Shown: piece after piece, positions 16,038 through 25,096 of the stretch
How the letters are laid out: each line of letters starts with the position of its first letter
Numbering within the stretch: the first letter of the stretch is position 1
NCBI RefSeq assembly: GCF_008629675.1
Contig: NZ_VWOX01000023.1
Location: 1-64,000, forward strand
Source: Roseiconus nitratireducens
GTDB lineage: Bacteria; Planctomycetota; Planctomycetia; Pirellulales; Pirellulaceae
Direction: 5' to 3'
DNA length: 64,000 nucleotides
The notes under the pieces: generated by a model
Database searches by the model: none
What the model saw: only the letters and a program-made list of their open reading frames with translations
Told to the model about the DNA's origin: nothing
Translations under genes and position numbers: made by a program

Positions 16038-17480
16038 CTACGCCAGCACGTCGTCGATGACGTGGCCTTCGACGTTGGTCAGCCGTCGTTCGATCCCGTT
16101 GTGGTAGAACGTCAATCGCTCGTGGTCCAACCCCAACAAGTGCAGGATCGTGGCGTGAAAATCCGGCGGCGTCACGACGTTCTCGGTCGCCTGGAAACCG
16201 AAAGGGTCCGTCGCGCCGTAGGAAGTTCCCCGCCGCACCCCGGCTCCGGCCAGCCAGCAAGTAAAGCCTTGCGGGTTGTGATCGCGACCGTAGGTCCCCT
16301 GTTGGAACATCGGCATTCGGCCAAACTCGGTGGCGAAAACGACCAACGTCTGGTCCAGCAATCCGCGCTGCTTGAGGTCGCGAATCAAGCCTGCGACGGG
16401 CTGGTCCAGAATCTCGCCGTGCACATCGTATTGCCGCTTCAGATCGCTATGGCCGTCCCAGTTCAAGCGGCCGCCCGAAGCGTACGCACCGTTGAACAGT
16501 TGGACAAACCGCACCCCACGTTCGATCAAACGTCGGGCGAGGATGCAGTTGCGGGCAAAGGACGCTTTGTGTTCGTTCGGACTGTCGGCCCCGTAAAGCC
16601 GCTGAATGTGCACCGGTTCGCTGGCCAGATCGACGGCTTCCGGCACGGAAAGCTGCATCCGGGCGGCCAACTGATAGCTGGCGATCCGAGCTTCCAATTG
16701 CGGATCGCCGGGGAACCGATCGGCGTGGCGTCGTTCAAGAAACTGCAGCGTCTGCCGCGCCGCGCGGTCGGCCGTTGCGGAAACGCCGGAGGGCCGATTC
16801 AAGTACCCGATGGGTTTGGTGCTGGAGAACGGCGTCCCTTGGAATGCCGCGGGCAAAAAACCGCTGGCCCAGTTGTTGGGCCCCGATTGAGGGTTTCCCC
16901 TGGGGTCTTCGATGGCAACGAACGCGGGCAAGTCGGAATTCTCAGTTCCCAACGCAAAATTGATCCAGGCTCCCATGCTGGGAAACCCGTCGAACGCAAA
17001 GCCGGTGTTCATCACATTCTCGGCCGGCCCGTGCGTGTTGGACGTGTTGGTCAGGGAGTGCAAGAAACAAAGATCGTCGGCCAGCGAACCGATGGCCGGA
17101 AGCAAGTCGGAAACCATCTTGCCGCATTCGCCGCGCGGTCGAAACTTCCAAAGCGGCCGCGTCAGATTTCCATTGGGGCCTTGAAACGAAACGAGTTTTT
17201 CGTTGCCCGGCAACGGCTTCCCGTCCCATCGAACCAATTCCGGCTTGTAATCGAACGTATCGACCTGGCTGATCGCGCCGGAACAAAAAATGACGACGAC
17301 GTTCTTGGCCTTTGGCTGAAAATGTGGCCGCCGAGTCGTTCCCTTTTCTGAATCGGACGGTGGCAATTCGGCCGCGGGGCTCTCATCGGCAAGCAAGCTG
17401 GCCAGTGCGATGCTGGCCAATCCGTCGACGGTCCGCGACAGGAACCGACGACGATCCGTGATCTGGCTGGAGCGGTTCAT
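16038..17480 (-). CDS. DUF1501 secreted protein (alkaline phosphatase/sulfatase-like fold)
   Basis: The 480-residue protein starts with an Arg-rich signal (DRRRFLSRT, then a hydrophobic run), suggesting twin-arginine export. DUF1501 landmarks follow: NVVVIFCSGAISQVDTFDYK (metal-site strand), HGPAENVMNTGF, VFATEFGRMPMF, GRDHNPQGFTCWLAGAGVRR and the ending TNVEGHVIDDVLA. DUF1501 belongs to the alkaline-phosphatase-like superfamily; its substrate in planctomycetes is unknown. The start overlaps the stop of the upstream DUF1549/DUF1553 gene (ATG within the last codons), so the two are translationally coupled. This pairing is a recurrent planctomycete gene module. Confidence 0.92.
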   Translation of the reverse strand: MNRSSQITDRRRFLSRTVDGLASIALASLLADESPAAELPPSDSEKGTTRRPHFQPKAKNVVVIFCSGAISQVDTFDYKPELVRWDGKPLPGNEKLVSFQGPNGNLTRPLWKFRPRGECGKMVSDLLPAIGSLADDLCFLHSLTNTSNTHGPAENVMNTGFAFDGFPSMGAWINFALGTENSDLPAFVAIEDPRGNPQSGPNNWASGFLPAAFQGTPFSSTKPIGYLNRPSGVSATADRAARQTLQFLERRHADRFPGDPQLEARIASYQLAARMQLSVPEAVDLASEPVHIQRLYGADSPNEHKASFARNCILARRLIERGVRFVQLFNGAYASGGRLNWDGHSDLKRQYDVHGEILDQPVAGLIRDLKQRGLLDQTLVVFATEFGRMPMFQQGTYGRDHNPQGFTCWLAGAGVRRGTSYGATDPFGFQATENVVTPPDFHATILHLLGLDHERLTFYHNGIERRLTNVEGHVIDDVLA

Positions 17481-20242
17481 TGCAGAAACAGAAACTCACT
17501 GGTATTGAACAGAATGCGGCAGACCTGCTGCAGACCATGGTCGGATGCAAGCTGAACCAGACGCTCCCGTTCGTCCACTGTCGGTTGGCGAGAAAATGCC
17601 AACGAAAACGCGACATCGATCTGCTCGGAAAGATCGTCGCCAGCTTGTTTCCGTAGCCGATCGGCGAAAAAGCCTGCTTGCCGATTGACGAACGGACTGT
17701 TGAGCAGTCCCAGTGATTGCACGGGAGTGATCGAACGCGTTCTTTGTGGTTTCATTTGCCCCGCGTCGGGACAGTCAAACGCACCGAAGACGTCCACGGT
17801 GACCATTCGCACCTTGTGGGCATAGATCATCCGTCGCCAACCCTGCTGGTCGAACAACTGCTTGGGCCGATAGTCCGACAGGCCACCCCGTTGATTGAAG
17901 AAATCAAACCCGGGTCCGCCCATTTCCAGATTCAACTTACCGCTGATGAAAAGGATCGAATCGCGTATCACCTCCGCTTCCATGCGTCGAGGAGGGTACC
18001 GCCACAACAAACGAGAACCGGCATCGATGGCGAGTGCTTTGTCGCGAGGGACGCTGGACTGCTGCCAGGTCTGGGATGTCAGAATCAGACGATGAAGTTT
18101 TTTTAACGACCAACCGTCATTAATGAACTTGGCCGCAAGCCAATCGAGCAACTCTGGATGCGACGGCTCGGCGCCCATCCGTCCAAAGTCCGACGGCGTC
18201 TGGACGAGGCCCGTGCCAAAGTGGTGCTGCCACACACGATTGACGATCACGCGAGCCGTTAGCGGATGATCGCGATCGGTCAGGTGTCGGGCGAGTGCGA
18301 TCCGCCGTTGAGGATCGGTCGCCTCAGCTGGCAAATTCAGTTGCCCCAAAAACTCGGGAACAGCGGCGTCGACCGGATCGCGACGCTGCATGGCGTCGCC
18401 GCGGTGCAGAACGTATGTGGTATCCGGTTCGCCGTCGAAGGCAGCGGCGTAGACCTGAGGCCCGGCCGACAAACGCGCCAATTGACTCTGGGCGCGACGC
18501 AAATCGGCCAACAACGAAAGGATGCTTTTGGTTTGGTCTGCAGAAACCGATGCCAGTTGAACACGATCTGGATTGCGAGCGTCGTCGACCCGCGGGAATC
18601 GATCGCGGCTGTGAACCAGTTCACGCCACGCATCGCCACCGGCCGGCAGGGCTTCGATGACAAAATCGGCCGGCATGCTGGCCCCGCGATGAAATGTCAC
18701 CTGATCGATCGTCGCCGGTGCATCAAAGTCGATCTGAAACCATGCCGGTCCCGCCTGCGCCGCTACCCAGGGATAGGCTTGCCGGCGATCGACCGAGCCG
18801 TCCACCAAATTGTCGAAGTGCCGCGACTGGTTGGCCAGGGCGAAGCTGGAAGCCGATGGGATCGCCCCTTTGGAAGCGAGCGCGACGTTGACGCGTTTAC
18901 CATCGTCGTCATTCGCCTTGGACCAGACTTCAAATTCGTACAGCGATGCCGGCGCCCCGTTTGTCGTCGCTGCGATGCGCATTCGGATCGCTGTGGCCGT
19001 CACCGGCAAGAACGACTCGGAGTGGACGTCGGACAGCGGTTCGCGAAGATGGTGTCGTCGGCGGTGCGTTTCCAATTCGGCCTGCAGCCCTTCGACCCGT
19101 TCGCGCGCGGCTGGCACCTGAGACGACCAGTCGTCGTTCTGCGGGCCACGCCAACGTCGCGTTCCATACCGCAATCCGGCAAACACGGCTTGCATCGCGT
19201 AATAGTCGCGTTGCGTGATGGGGTCAAATTTGTGGTCGTGACAACGGGCGCAACCGATCGTCAGACCCAAAACGCCCTGGCTGACGGTACGAATGACTTC
19301 GTCCAATTCGTCCTGCCGGGCTCCTCGCATTGCCGCCTCGTCGCGTCCCACCTGGCCGGGGAGATTGGCGGGGCCGGCCACGAGAAAACCGAGGGCCGCA
19401 TCCTCGCCAACGGTGTCACCGGCAATCTGCTCAAAAACAAATTGATCATAGGGTTTGTCGTTGTTGAGCGAATCGATCACCCAATCGCGGTAAGGCCAGG
19501 CGTTCTTCCGTTCGGCGTTGGTTTCAAACCCCACGGTCTCCGCCCACCGAATGACATCCAGCCAATGCTGGGCCCAGCGTTCCCCGTAACGCTCGGAAGC
19601 CAGTAGCGTGTCAACCAAGCGACCGACGTCGGGATCGCGGATGAACGCGTCGACGACGTCTGGGTCCGGCGGCAATCCGGTCAGGTCGAAACAAATTCGA
19701 CGAGCGAGAATCCTTGGCTGTTCCGGAGGATTCCGACGCAAACCCACCTGCGAAAGTTTGCCATCGATGAAATCGTCAATGCAGCGATCGCCCTCAGCCG
19801 GGTCGAGCGGCTGGAAACTCCAATGGTCCCGTCGGTTTTCCAATTTCGCCGTGTCGACTCCGTCAGGCCACACCGCGCCCTGTTCCACCCACGCTGTCAA
19901 GGATTCGATATCGCGAGCCGGCAGCGGATCGCCATCGGGCGGCATCCGCGTATCGGGATCTTCGGCGGTGATCAGCTCGATCAGAGGACTGGAACTTGCC
20001 TGGCCGGCCACGATGCTGGGCCCCCAACCATCGCCACCTTTGAACGCTTCCGAACGAATGTCCAGACGCAAGCCACTTTTCTGACGGTCCGGACCGTGGC
20101 AGCGATAACAGTGCCGCTGGAGAATTGGCCGGATGTCGCGAACGTAATCGACCTCCGCCGCGTTCCCTACCCGGGAAATCGTGGCAATGGCAAGAATCAA
20201 CAAAACGAGGGGGCGGTGCATCAGTTTTTGCAACGTTCGCAA
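17477..20242 (-). CDS. Planctomycete cytochrome (PSCyt1)-DUF1549-DUF1553 protein
   Basis: The 921-residue secreted protein has a signal peptide (1-29). A planctomycete-type cytochrome segment follows, with CYRCHG at 45-50 and the later RMPPDG. DUF1549 spans about 150-280 (RRICFDLTGLPPDPDVVDAF). A second CxxCH (GCARCHDHKFDPITQRDYY) lies near 330-345, and DUF1553 near 650-745 (ALARHLTDRDHPLTARVIVN). Between them, residues about 400-530 resemble a discoidin (F5/8 type C) domain: SLYEFEVWSK, NLVDGSV, WFQIDFDAPATIDQVTFHRG. That suggests sugar or surface binding. The CxxCH sites suggest haem attachment and redox chemistry, but the reaction is unknown. It is the first gene of a pair with DUF1501. 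Confidence 0.92.
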   Translation of the reverse strand: MRTLQKLMHRPLVLLILAIATISRVGNAAEVDYVRDIRPILQRHCYRCHGPDRQKSGLRLDIRSEAFKGGDGWGPSIVAGQASSSPLIELITAEDPDTRMPPDGDPLPARDIESLTAWVEQGAVWPDGVDTAKLENRRDHWSFQPLDPAEGDRCIDDFIDGKLSQVGLRRNPPEQPRILARRICFDLTGLPPDPDVVDAFIRDPDVGRLVDTLLASERYGERWAQHWLDVIRWAETVGFETNAERKNAWPYRDWVIDSLNNDKPYDQFVFEQIAGDTVGEDAALGFLVAGPANLPGQVGRDEAAMRGARQDELDEVIRTVSQGVLGLTIGCARCHDHKFDPITQRDYYAMQAVFAGLRYGTRRWRGPQNDDWSSQVPAARERVEGLQAELETHRRRHHLREPLSDVHSESFLPVTATAIRMRIAATTNGAPASLYEFEVWSKANDDDGKRVNVALASKGAIPSASSFALANQSRHFDNLVDGSVDRRQAYPWVAAQAGPAWFQIDFDAPATIDQVTFHRGASMPADFVIEALPAGGDAWRELVHSRDRFPRVDDARNPDRVQLASVSADQTKSILSLLADLRRAQSQLARLSAGPQVYAAAFDGEPDTTYVLHRGDAMQRRDPVDAAVPEFLGQLNLPAEATDPQRRIALARHLTDRDHPLTARVIVNRVWQHHFGTGLVQTPSDFGRMGAEPSHPELLDWLAAKFINDGWSLKKLHRLILTSQTWQQSSVPRDKALAIDAGSRLLWRYPPRRMEAEVIRDSILFISGKLNLEMGGPGFDFFNQRGGLSDYRPKQLFDQQGWRRMIYAHKVRMVTVDVFGAFDCPDAGQMKPQRTRSITPVQSLGLLNSPFVNRQAGFFADRLRKQAGDDLSEQIDVAFSLAFSRQPTVDERERLVQLASDHGLQQVCRILFNTSEFLFLQ

Positions 20243-20339
20243 TGCGAACCGTGACGCGGCGGGTTGGCGGGGGAATCTAAGTCTAATCGATGCTGGGCCG
20301 GGCTGCGTTGTCCGACATCGATCGGTCGCGTCGCGATCC

Positions 20340-21548
20340 CTATTCCGAAGGCAATCCGAGCACGAACACCAACAGACAAATCAAACTCAGCAGCGCGAAT
20401 CCCACCAGCCGCCTGGTGCGGCCGGGCAAGTCCTTGGCTTGCCAGCTGACGATCCATGCTACCAGGCATTGAAACATGTAATACAGGGCGAACGCGCGGG
20501 ACGCATACGCGATGATGCCGTTGACATTGGTTTCCCATGTCAACCCCACAGTGACCAGCAGGATCAGGATGTAAGCGTAACGGATCGGCAGCTTGCGATG
20601 CGTGATGTCCTCGATCAGACCGCCCGCCCCTTCATCGTCCGCAACCGCGGCACTGAATTGGCTGCCGATTGCGGCTACCGAAAGCAGAATCGGCAGGACG
20701 GATGCGACCGGCTGAGTCATCTGAACGATGGCGGTCACGTCGGCTCCCAACCCGGAATGGAACAGGGTCGTGGCCAGAGCGATGAACACCAAATAGATTG
20801 CCGCCGAGATGAGCTGAGCGGCGCGCATGGTGGCAATGCGTTGTGGTGCCGGATGCTCATCACCCAGGTAGCGTGACGTCTCGAATCCCTGCACGACGAT
20901 CAGCAGTCCCAACAGAACGCGGACGTCGTGCCAATCGATGTCGGATGAAACGTCCGGCAAGGCCCAGTTCCCGCCCCACAGCAAACGCGCGTTGTAGACG
21001 GCCAAGCCCAGCAGCAGGGCGCCGATCATGCCCAGATTCAAAGCCACCGCGTACTTCTCCAGGCCTTCTAACATCCCCAGCCCGCGCCAGGCCCCAATCG
21101 TTCCGATCGTGATCAGCAAAGCCGTCGTGATGGAATGCGCCGCAACTTCGCTCTGAATGCCAATTGCGTTCAGCAGAAAGGCGGCCAACAGCTGCAAATA
21201 GTACGTCACGGAAATGAAATAAGCGCCGGCCAGCACAATTCGTGACACGAACGCGATGGACTGTGCCGCACCGAGACCTTTGTTCTCGATCGGCTCAAAA
21301 TGTCGAATGTTGAATCGAATCGCACTGCCCACGCCATAGGCCAACATCAACAACACCGCCATGCAAACGAGGGCCAGGTTGCCGACGATGCCCGCCAGAA
21401 GCGGAGCACTGACCAGAAACCCGCTGCCCATGATGGACGCCAGCGGGGTGACCGTTGCTTTCCAATTGCCGGATTCTGCCAACCGTTTCGAGAATGCCAG
21501 GTATCCGGCTAACCCGAGCGCCGACACAATGATCACAGCATTCAACAT
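20340..21548 (-). CDS. APC-superfamily-like membrane transporter
   Basis: The 402-residue protein has about 11 hydrophobic spans. The first contains LNAVIIVSALGLAGYLAFSK and the second a Gly-rich unwound-type stretch (TPLASIMGSGFLVSAPLLAG), the arrangement seen in amino acid-polyamine-organocation transporters. A conserved-looking loop, VVQGFETSRYLGDEHPAPQR, lies in the middle. The likely job is uptake or exchange of an amino acid or other small organic compound, but the substrate is not readable. GGAGAG eight bases before the ATG at 21548 decides the start over a longer open frame reaching 21869. It is divergent from the secreted-protein gene at 21980 and about 100 bases upstream of the cytochrome/DUF1549 gene. 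Confidence 0.75.
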   Translation of the reverse strand: MLNAVIIVSALGLAGYLAFSKRLAESGNWKATVTPLASIMGSGFLVSAPLLAGIVGNLALVCMAVLLMLAYGVGSAIRFNIRHFEPIENKGLGAAQSIAFVSRIVLAGAYFISVTYYLQLLAAFLLNAIGIQSEVAAHSITTALLITIGTIGAWRGLGMLEGLEKYAVALNLGMIGALLLGLAVYNARLLWGGNWALPDVSSDIDWHDVRVLLGLLIVVQGFETSRYLGDEHPAPQRIATMRAAQLISAAIYLVFIALATTLFHSGLGADVTAIVQMTQPVASVLPILLSVAAIGSQFSAAVADDEGAGGLIEDITHRKLPIRYAYILILLVTVGLTWETNVNGIIAYASRAFALYYMFQCLVAWIVSWQAKDLPGRTRRLVGFALLSLICLLVFVLGLPSE

Positions 21549-21979
21549 GTAGCAACTCTCCGTGGATGAATCTGCGACAAGGTGCCGGCTTTCGACTCCA
21601 AGCGGATCGTGACAGACGGCAACGTCCTTCGCACCGGCCTGTGACGCCTGGAGCGATGCGGTCTGCAACTGTCCCAAGTGTGCTTCGGAAGACTCACAGC
21701 CTACCTGATCCAGACGCGATTGATCGAGGTGGCCTGATGTGCGTCGGTGTCGCGATTTCGCCTCCGGCGCCGACGCGACCACGCGAAGAGCAGGCCCGAA
21801 GTTGCTGACACAACCGTCCGTCCCGGCCAATGCGATCAATTCGTTGCTTTTTGGAATTGTGAATCGCACAAACGGGTAGAATTGGCCGTTGCCAATCTAT
21901 CGATTGCGTTGCGTCTGGGGATCGTTCATTCCACTCTTCGGTCGCCATCATTCAGCGATCGAATTCCGGGAGACTAGCC
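21549..21979. other. Intergenic region between divergent genes
   Basis: These 431 bases separate the transporter gene from the secreted-protein gene and must hold both promoters. The open frames crossing it do not look like protein domains. I see no repeat or structured RNA. Confidence 0.4.
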
Positions 21980-22939
21980 ATGATGTTTTCCATCCGATGG
22001 GCCAATTCAACTTCGGTCGCTTTTGCTTTGGCGGTGATCTTTTCAACTTCGATCGCGATCGGCGATGAAGCCGGCGACGCCAGGGAGGGCAGGCCCCACG
22101 GCGACGTTTCCGCGATCAGCGATTGGGCCTTGGCGGGCGTCGTTTGGGCCGACGCGAGCTACGCGAGAAAGCTTGCGGTCACGGCGGCCAGGCAAACCAG
22201 CGATTCACAGCAACGAGCCAATCTGAACGCAAAGATCCAACGTCTGGACAAGATCCTTGCGTCGATGAAACAGTTCGGCTGGCGACAGCTGGAACGCCCG
22301 CCGATTGCATCCACCACCGAGTCTGACCAGACCGCGGCTGCGATCAGTGCCAAGGAGCGAGCGGACCGGGAATCGCTAAAAATCGCCCGCGCGATCGACG
22401 CCGGGGTGGAGGACGGTCCCAGCGGACCGGCCAACGCACAGAATCTGCAACAATCGGCGGGGTTTGCTGACCGGACGTTGACGCAACGCGACGCGGAAAC
22501 ATTATCCGATTCCTTGCCCTACTCCAGAGGATCGCTCTACGACGTCGAAGCGTATGATCCAGCTTCGGAATCTATCGAACGTCCGGATGGAACCATTGAC
22601 CGCCGGGCGCCCGTCCGCAACGAAAAGATCAATGCGATTGTTGACGCCGAGGTCCGACGCGGAGTCGCGGCAGAGACCCGAACGCTTGCGGCCATGGAGG
22701 GTGTTCCGTTGCCAAAAACAAATTTGAGTCATTTCACGACGACTGACGACGTTCTGAAGTCCGACGCCAATTGGGTGCAGCTGCATCTGGACACCAACCA
22801 GCTTCGTTGGTACGCGCTGGGCAATGCGACGATCGACAACGGGATGCTTACCGACGCAATGGCGCAATTGACAGCTCGCATGAAGCTGGCTTCGCGGGTC
22901 ACCTCGAATGAAGAGTTTCGTTCCGCGTTACAGCAATGA
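21980..22939 (+). CDS. Secreted protein of unknown function
   Basis: The 319-residue protein has a signal peptide (hydrophobic FALAVIFSTSIAIG, cleavage near residue 28). Mostly helical, charged sequence follows: ASYARKLAVTAARQTSDSQQ, NLNAKIQRLDKILASMKQFG and SAKERADRESLKIARAIDAG. A C-terminal part reads DANWVQLHLDTNQLRWYALG and DAMAQLTARMKLASRV. I do not recognise a family. Composition and codon use match the neighbours, and GGGAG lies just upstream of the ATG. It is convergent with the DUF1583 operon, ending 67 bases from it. Confidence 0.75.
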   Translation: MMFSIRWANSTSVAFALAVIFSTSIAIGDEAGDAREGRPHGDVSAISDWALAGVVWADASYARKLAVTAARQTSDSQQRANLNAKIQRLDKILASMKQFGWRQLERPPIASTTESDQTAAAISAKERADRESLKIARAIDAGVEDGPSGPANAQNLQQSAGFADRTLTQRDAETLSDSLPYSRGSLYDVEAYDPASESIERPDGTIDRRAPVRNEKINAIVDAEVRRGVAAETRTLAAMEGVPLPKTNLSHFTTTDDVLKSDANWVQLHLDTNQLRWYALGNATIDNGMLTDAMAQLTARMKLASRVTSNEEFRSALQQ

Positions 22940-23006
22940 TCCTGACCGGCCGGGCCGAGCTGGAAACGACATAAAAAGTGGCGGGAGCGGATTGCCACGA
23001 TCTCAT

Positions 23007-25091
23007 TCACCGCGTCAACGGACGGAGCAACTCCGTGGGAACGGTTTCCGGCCAGTCCCCTGACAAGGTCGCGTTCCGCACCCGCGTCGTGCCGTTGCGT
23101 GCGGGCCGGTACAGCCCGGCCTGGGTCGGGACCTCGGTGTCCAAGGGACGTTCGTAAACCAGTTCGTCGTTCAGCAGAATCCGCACTTTCCCGTCGCCGC
23201 GTTGCACATCAACGGTGTTCCACTGGCCATCCTGCAATGGCAGCGGGCGTGGCCCACGGCGGTTGAGCGGTTCCAACGCAGCATTTTCCGGCTCCAGCCC
23301 TGTCCACTCCGTGTCACCGGTCGTGATCCAACGGACCCGAATCCCGGTCGGTTCTAGCAGAAAGGCCAAACGGCCCACGGCGGGATGCACCAATGAAGCG
23401 TCGCCCTCGGCCAGGAATTCGTATCGAAACGATTCGCCATCCAACAACGGGCGCTGATAGCGCAACAGGCCGGGGCTTTCCGCAGCTTCGTCGGTCGCCT
23501 GCTTCCGTCCCACCAGCTCACCCGACTGGATGCTCCAATCGGCGTCCTCCGCCACATCGTCGGCTGCCGGATCCGTGCGAGCATCTCGGAACGGGGGCAA
23601 GGATTCGCCAAAGAAGTTTGCCTGCCAGCCACGAAGTTGGTCCCCGGAGATCAAAGCCACCTCGCGTGGAATCACGGGATCTCCGGTCAACTGCAGATTG
23701 CGAAAGACAGGACGTTTGGTGCCGGAACTCCGCAGCCCGAGCCACGGGCTGGACGTCGCCGCTTGGTCGTCAAACCAAACCGGGTGAAAATTTGATTCGA
23801 ACTGACAAATGTCGCCGCGCGACCGAATCGAAACACGATTGAACACCGGGTCCGAATCCGATCGTGCGAACGGGGACACCCGAGTGACCAGGTGTTTGAC
23901 GTCGGCATCCCAGACCAGCAATTGGTCCTTCCGACCGACGGTTTGAAAGTGCAACCCGCCGTAGACCAATCCGCCATCGGTTCCGATGGATCCACCTTCC
24001 TGGGTTTCACAGATGAAATCAAAATCACCCTGCAGCGGATACCGGAAAAACAACACGTCCGCCGCACCACCGGCCAGATGCAAGAGATGCTGTTCGTGAG
24101 TCAACCAGATGCCGTCACGGCGGCCTCGGACGATATCGGTTGCCGAACGCACGGTCGCGGGAACCCAGTCTTCCAGCCGGTTGCGAAACATCTCTTCCGG
24201 TGACGATTCGCCACGATATTTCTGAACGGCCGCGGCGTGCGCGATTCGCAGCATTGGCCGCAGGTCAATTGCGTTGTCGTTCCCGCTACGCTCGACCATC
24301 GACGCCAACAGTGACTCGCTGGCAGGTTGCGTTTGTTCATGCAGGGTTCCCGCCGATGCAATTGCCAGGTCCACCACTTCGGCCAACGCCAATTCGGCTT
24401 GCCCCGCTTCGCCGGACTCCACGCGTGACCGCAGGTAGCGGTCCACGCGATCCAGGTCTCCGCGACTTCCCGCCAAGTGGGCCAGCATCAGCAATTCCTC
24501 GGCGCCGCGGACGCCCTTTTCCGCGAGCCCTTCAAGCGTTGTTCGCAGCCGCGCCAACCGGCCCAGATCGTCAGCCACCTGCACCAGCACCCAACCGCTG
24601 CAAAAAAGCCCTTTCACCGGCCCAACGGATGCTACCGCAAAGGTTGTGTCTCGCGGCCGCTCCCGCAGAGACCTTGCAAACACTTTCGGCGGAGCCTCGG
24701 TGGGGACCGGGACGGTCAACAAACGGATCGACTGCCGCTTGTCATCGGGCAGCGTCCAGCCCTGCAGCCACTCGTACTGCTCATCGGAACTTTGCTGGGC
24801 CAGCATCCGATGGACGCCCGCAGCGGCGGCTGGAAGAGAGCTGTACAGCAAGTCACCGATGGATTCGACGCGATCCGTCGCGGCGCCAAGCCTCGTCAAC
24901 GCCGCGTCCAGATCCCGGTTCCGGATGTCTTGAAAAACCTGCTGGCTGATCTGAAGGGGCGTCTCGTCCTGTGCCGTCGCAGCAGCAATCTCATCCTGCG
25001 CTGCCGATCGACGCGGCCCATCGGCGACAACCAGACAGATCAGTGCCATCGTCGCCCGAATCCAATCAAAGTCGCGAATCATGGGGTGCAT
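23007..25091 (-). CDS. DUF1581/DUF1583 secreted protein, short form
   Basis: The 694-residue protein has a signal peptide (hydrophobic ATMALICLVVADG, about 1-31). A helical N-terminal part includes YEWLQGWTLPDDKRQSIRLL, and LamG-like sandwich modules follow. The last third holds the DUF1583 core seen in all four paralogues of this window: a GWQANFFGESL start, an HPAVGRLAFLLEPTGIRVRW block, a GQWNTVDVQRGDGKVRILLN strand pair, and the ending LYRPARNGTTRVRNATLSGDWPE. It stops right after this module, whereas the paralogues continue for roughly another 400 residues, so it is a naturally short or truncated version. It is the third gene of a leftward operon, starting five bases after the gene before it. 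Confidence 0.88.
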   Translation of the reverse strand: MHPMIRDFDWIRATMALICLVVADGPRRSAAQDEIAAATAQDETPLQISQQVFQDIRNRDLDAALTRLGAATDRVESIGDLLYSSLPAAAAGVHRMLAQQSSDEQYEWLQGWTLPDDKRQSIRLLTVPVPTEAPPKVFARSLRERPRDTTFAVASVGPVKGLFCSGWVLVQVADDLGRLARLRTTLEGLAEKGVRGAEELLMLAHLAGSRGDLDRVDRYLRSRVESGEAGQAELALAEVVDLAIASAGTLHEQTQPASESLLASMVERSGNDNAIDLRPMLRIAHAAAVQKYRGESSPEEMFRNRLEDWVPATVRSATDIVRGRRDGIWLTHEQHLLHLAGGAADVLFFRYPLQGDFDFICETQEGGSIGTDGGLVYGGLHFQTVGRKDQLLVWDADVKHLVTRVSPFARSDSDPVFNRVSIRSRGDICQFESNFHPVWFDDQAATSSPWLGLRSSGTKRPVFRNLQLTGDPVIPREVALISGDQLRGWQANFFGESLPPFRDARTDPAADDVAEDADWSIQSGELVGRKQATDEAAESPGLLRYQRPLLDGESFRYEFLAEGDASLVHPAVGRLAFLLEPTGIRVRWITTGDTEWTGLEPENAALEPLNRRGPRPLPLQDGQWNTVDVQRGDGKVRILLNDELVYERPLDTEVPTQAGLYRPARNGTTRVRNATLSGDWPETVPTELLRPLTR

Positions 25092-25096
25092 CCTGT

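Noticed and set aside
15969..17351. 460-codon plus-strand frame
   Set aside because: It is the antisense of the DUF1501 gene, whose motifs are clear on the minus strand.
18266..19606. 446-codon plus-strand frame
   Set aside because: It lies antisense to the cytochrome/DUF1549/DUF1553 gene and has no recognisable domain.
20340..21869. Longer start for the membrane transporter
   Set aside because: The extra 107 residues are hydrophilic and unlike a transporter N-terminus, and a GGAGAG site precedes the ATG at 21548.
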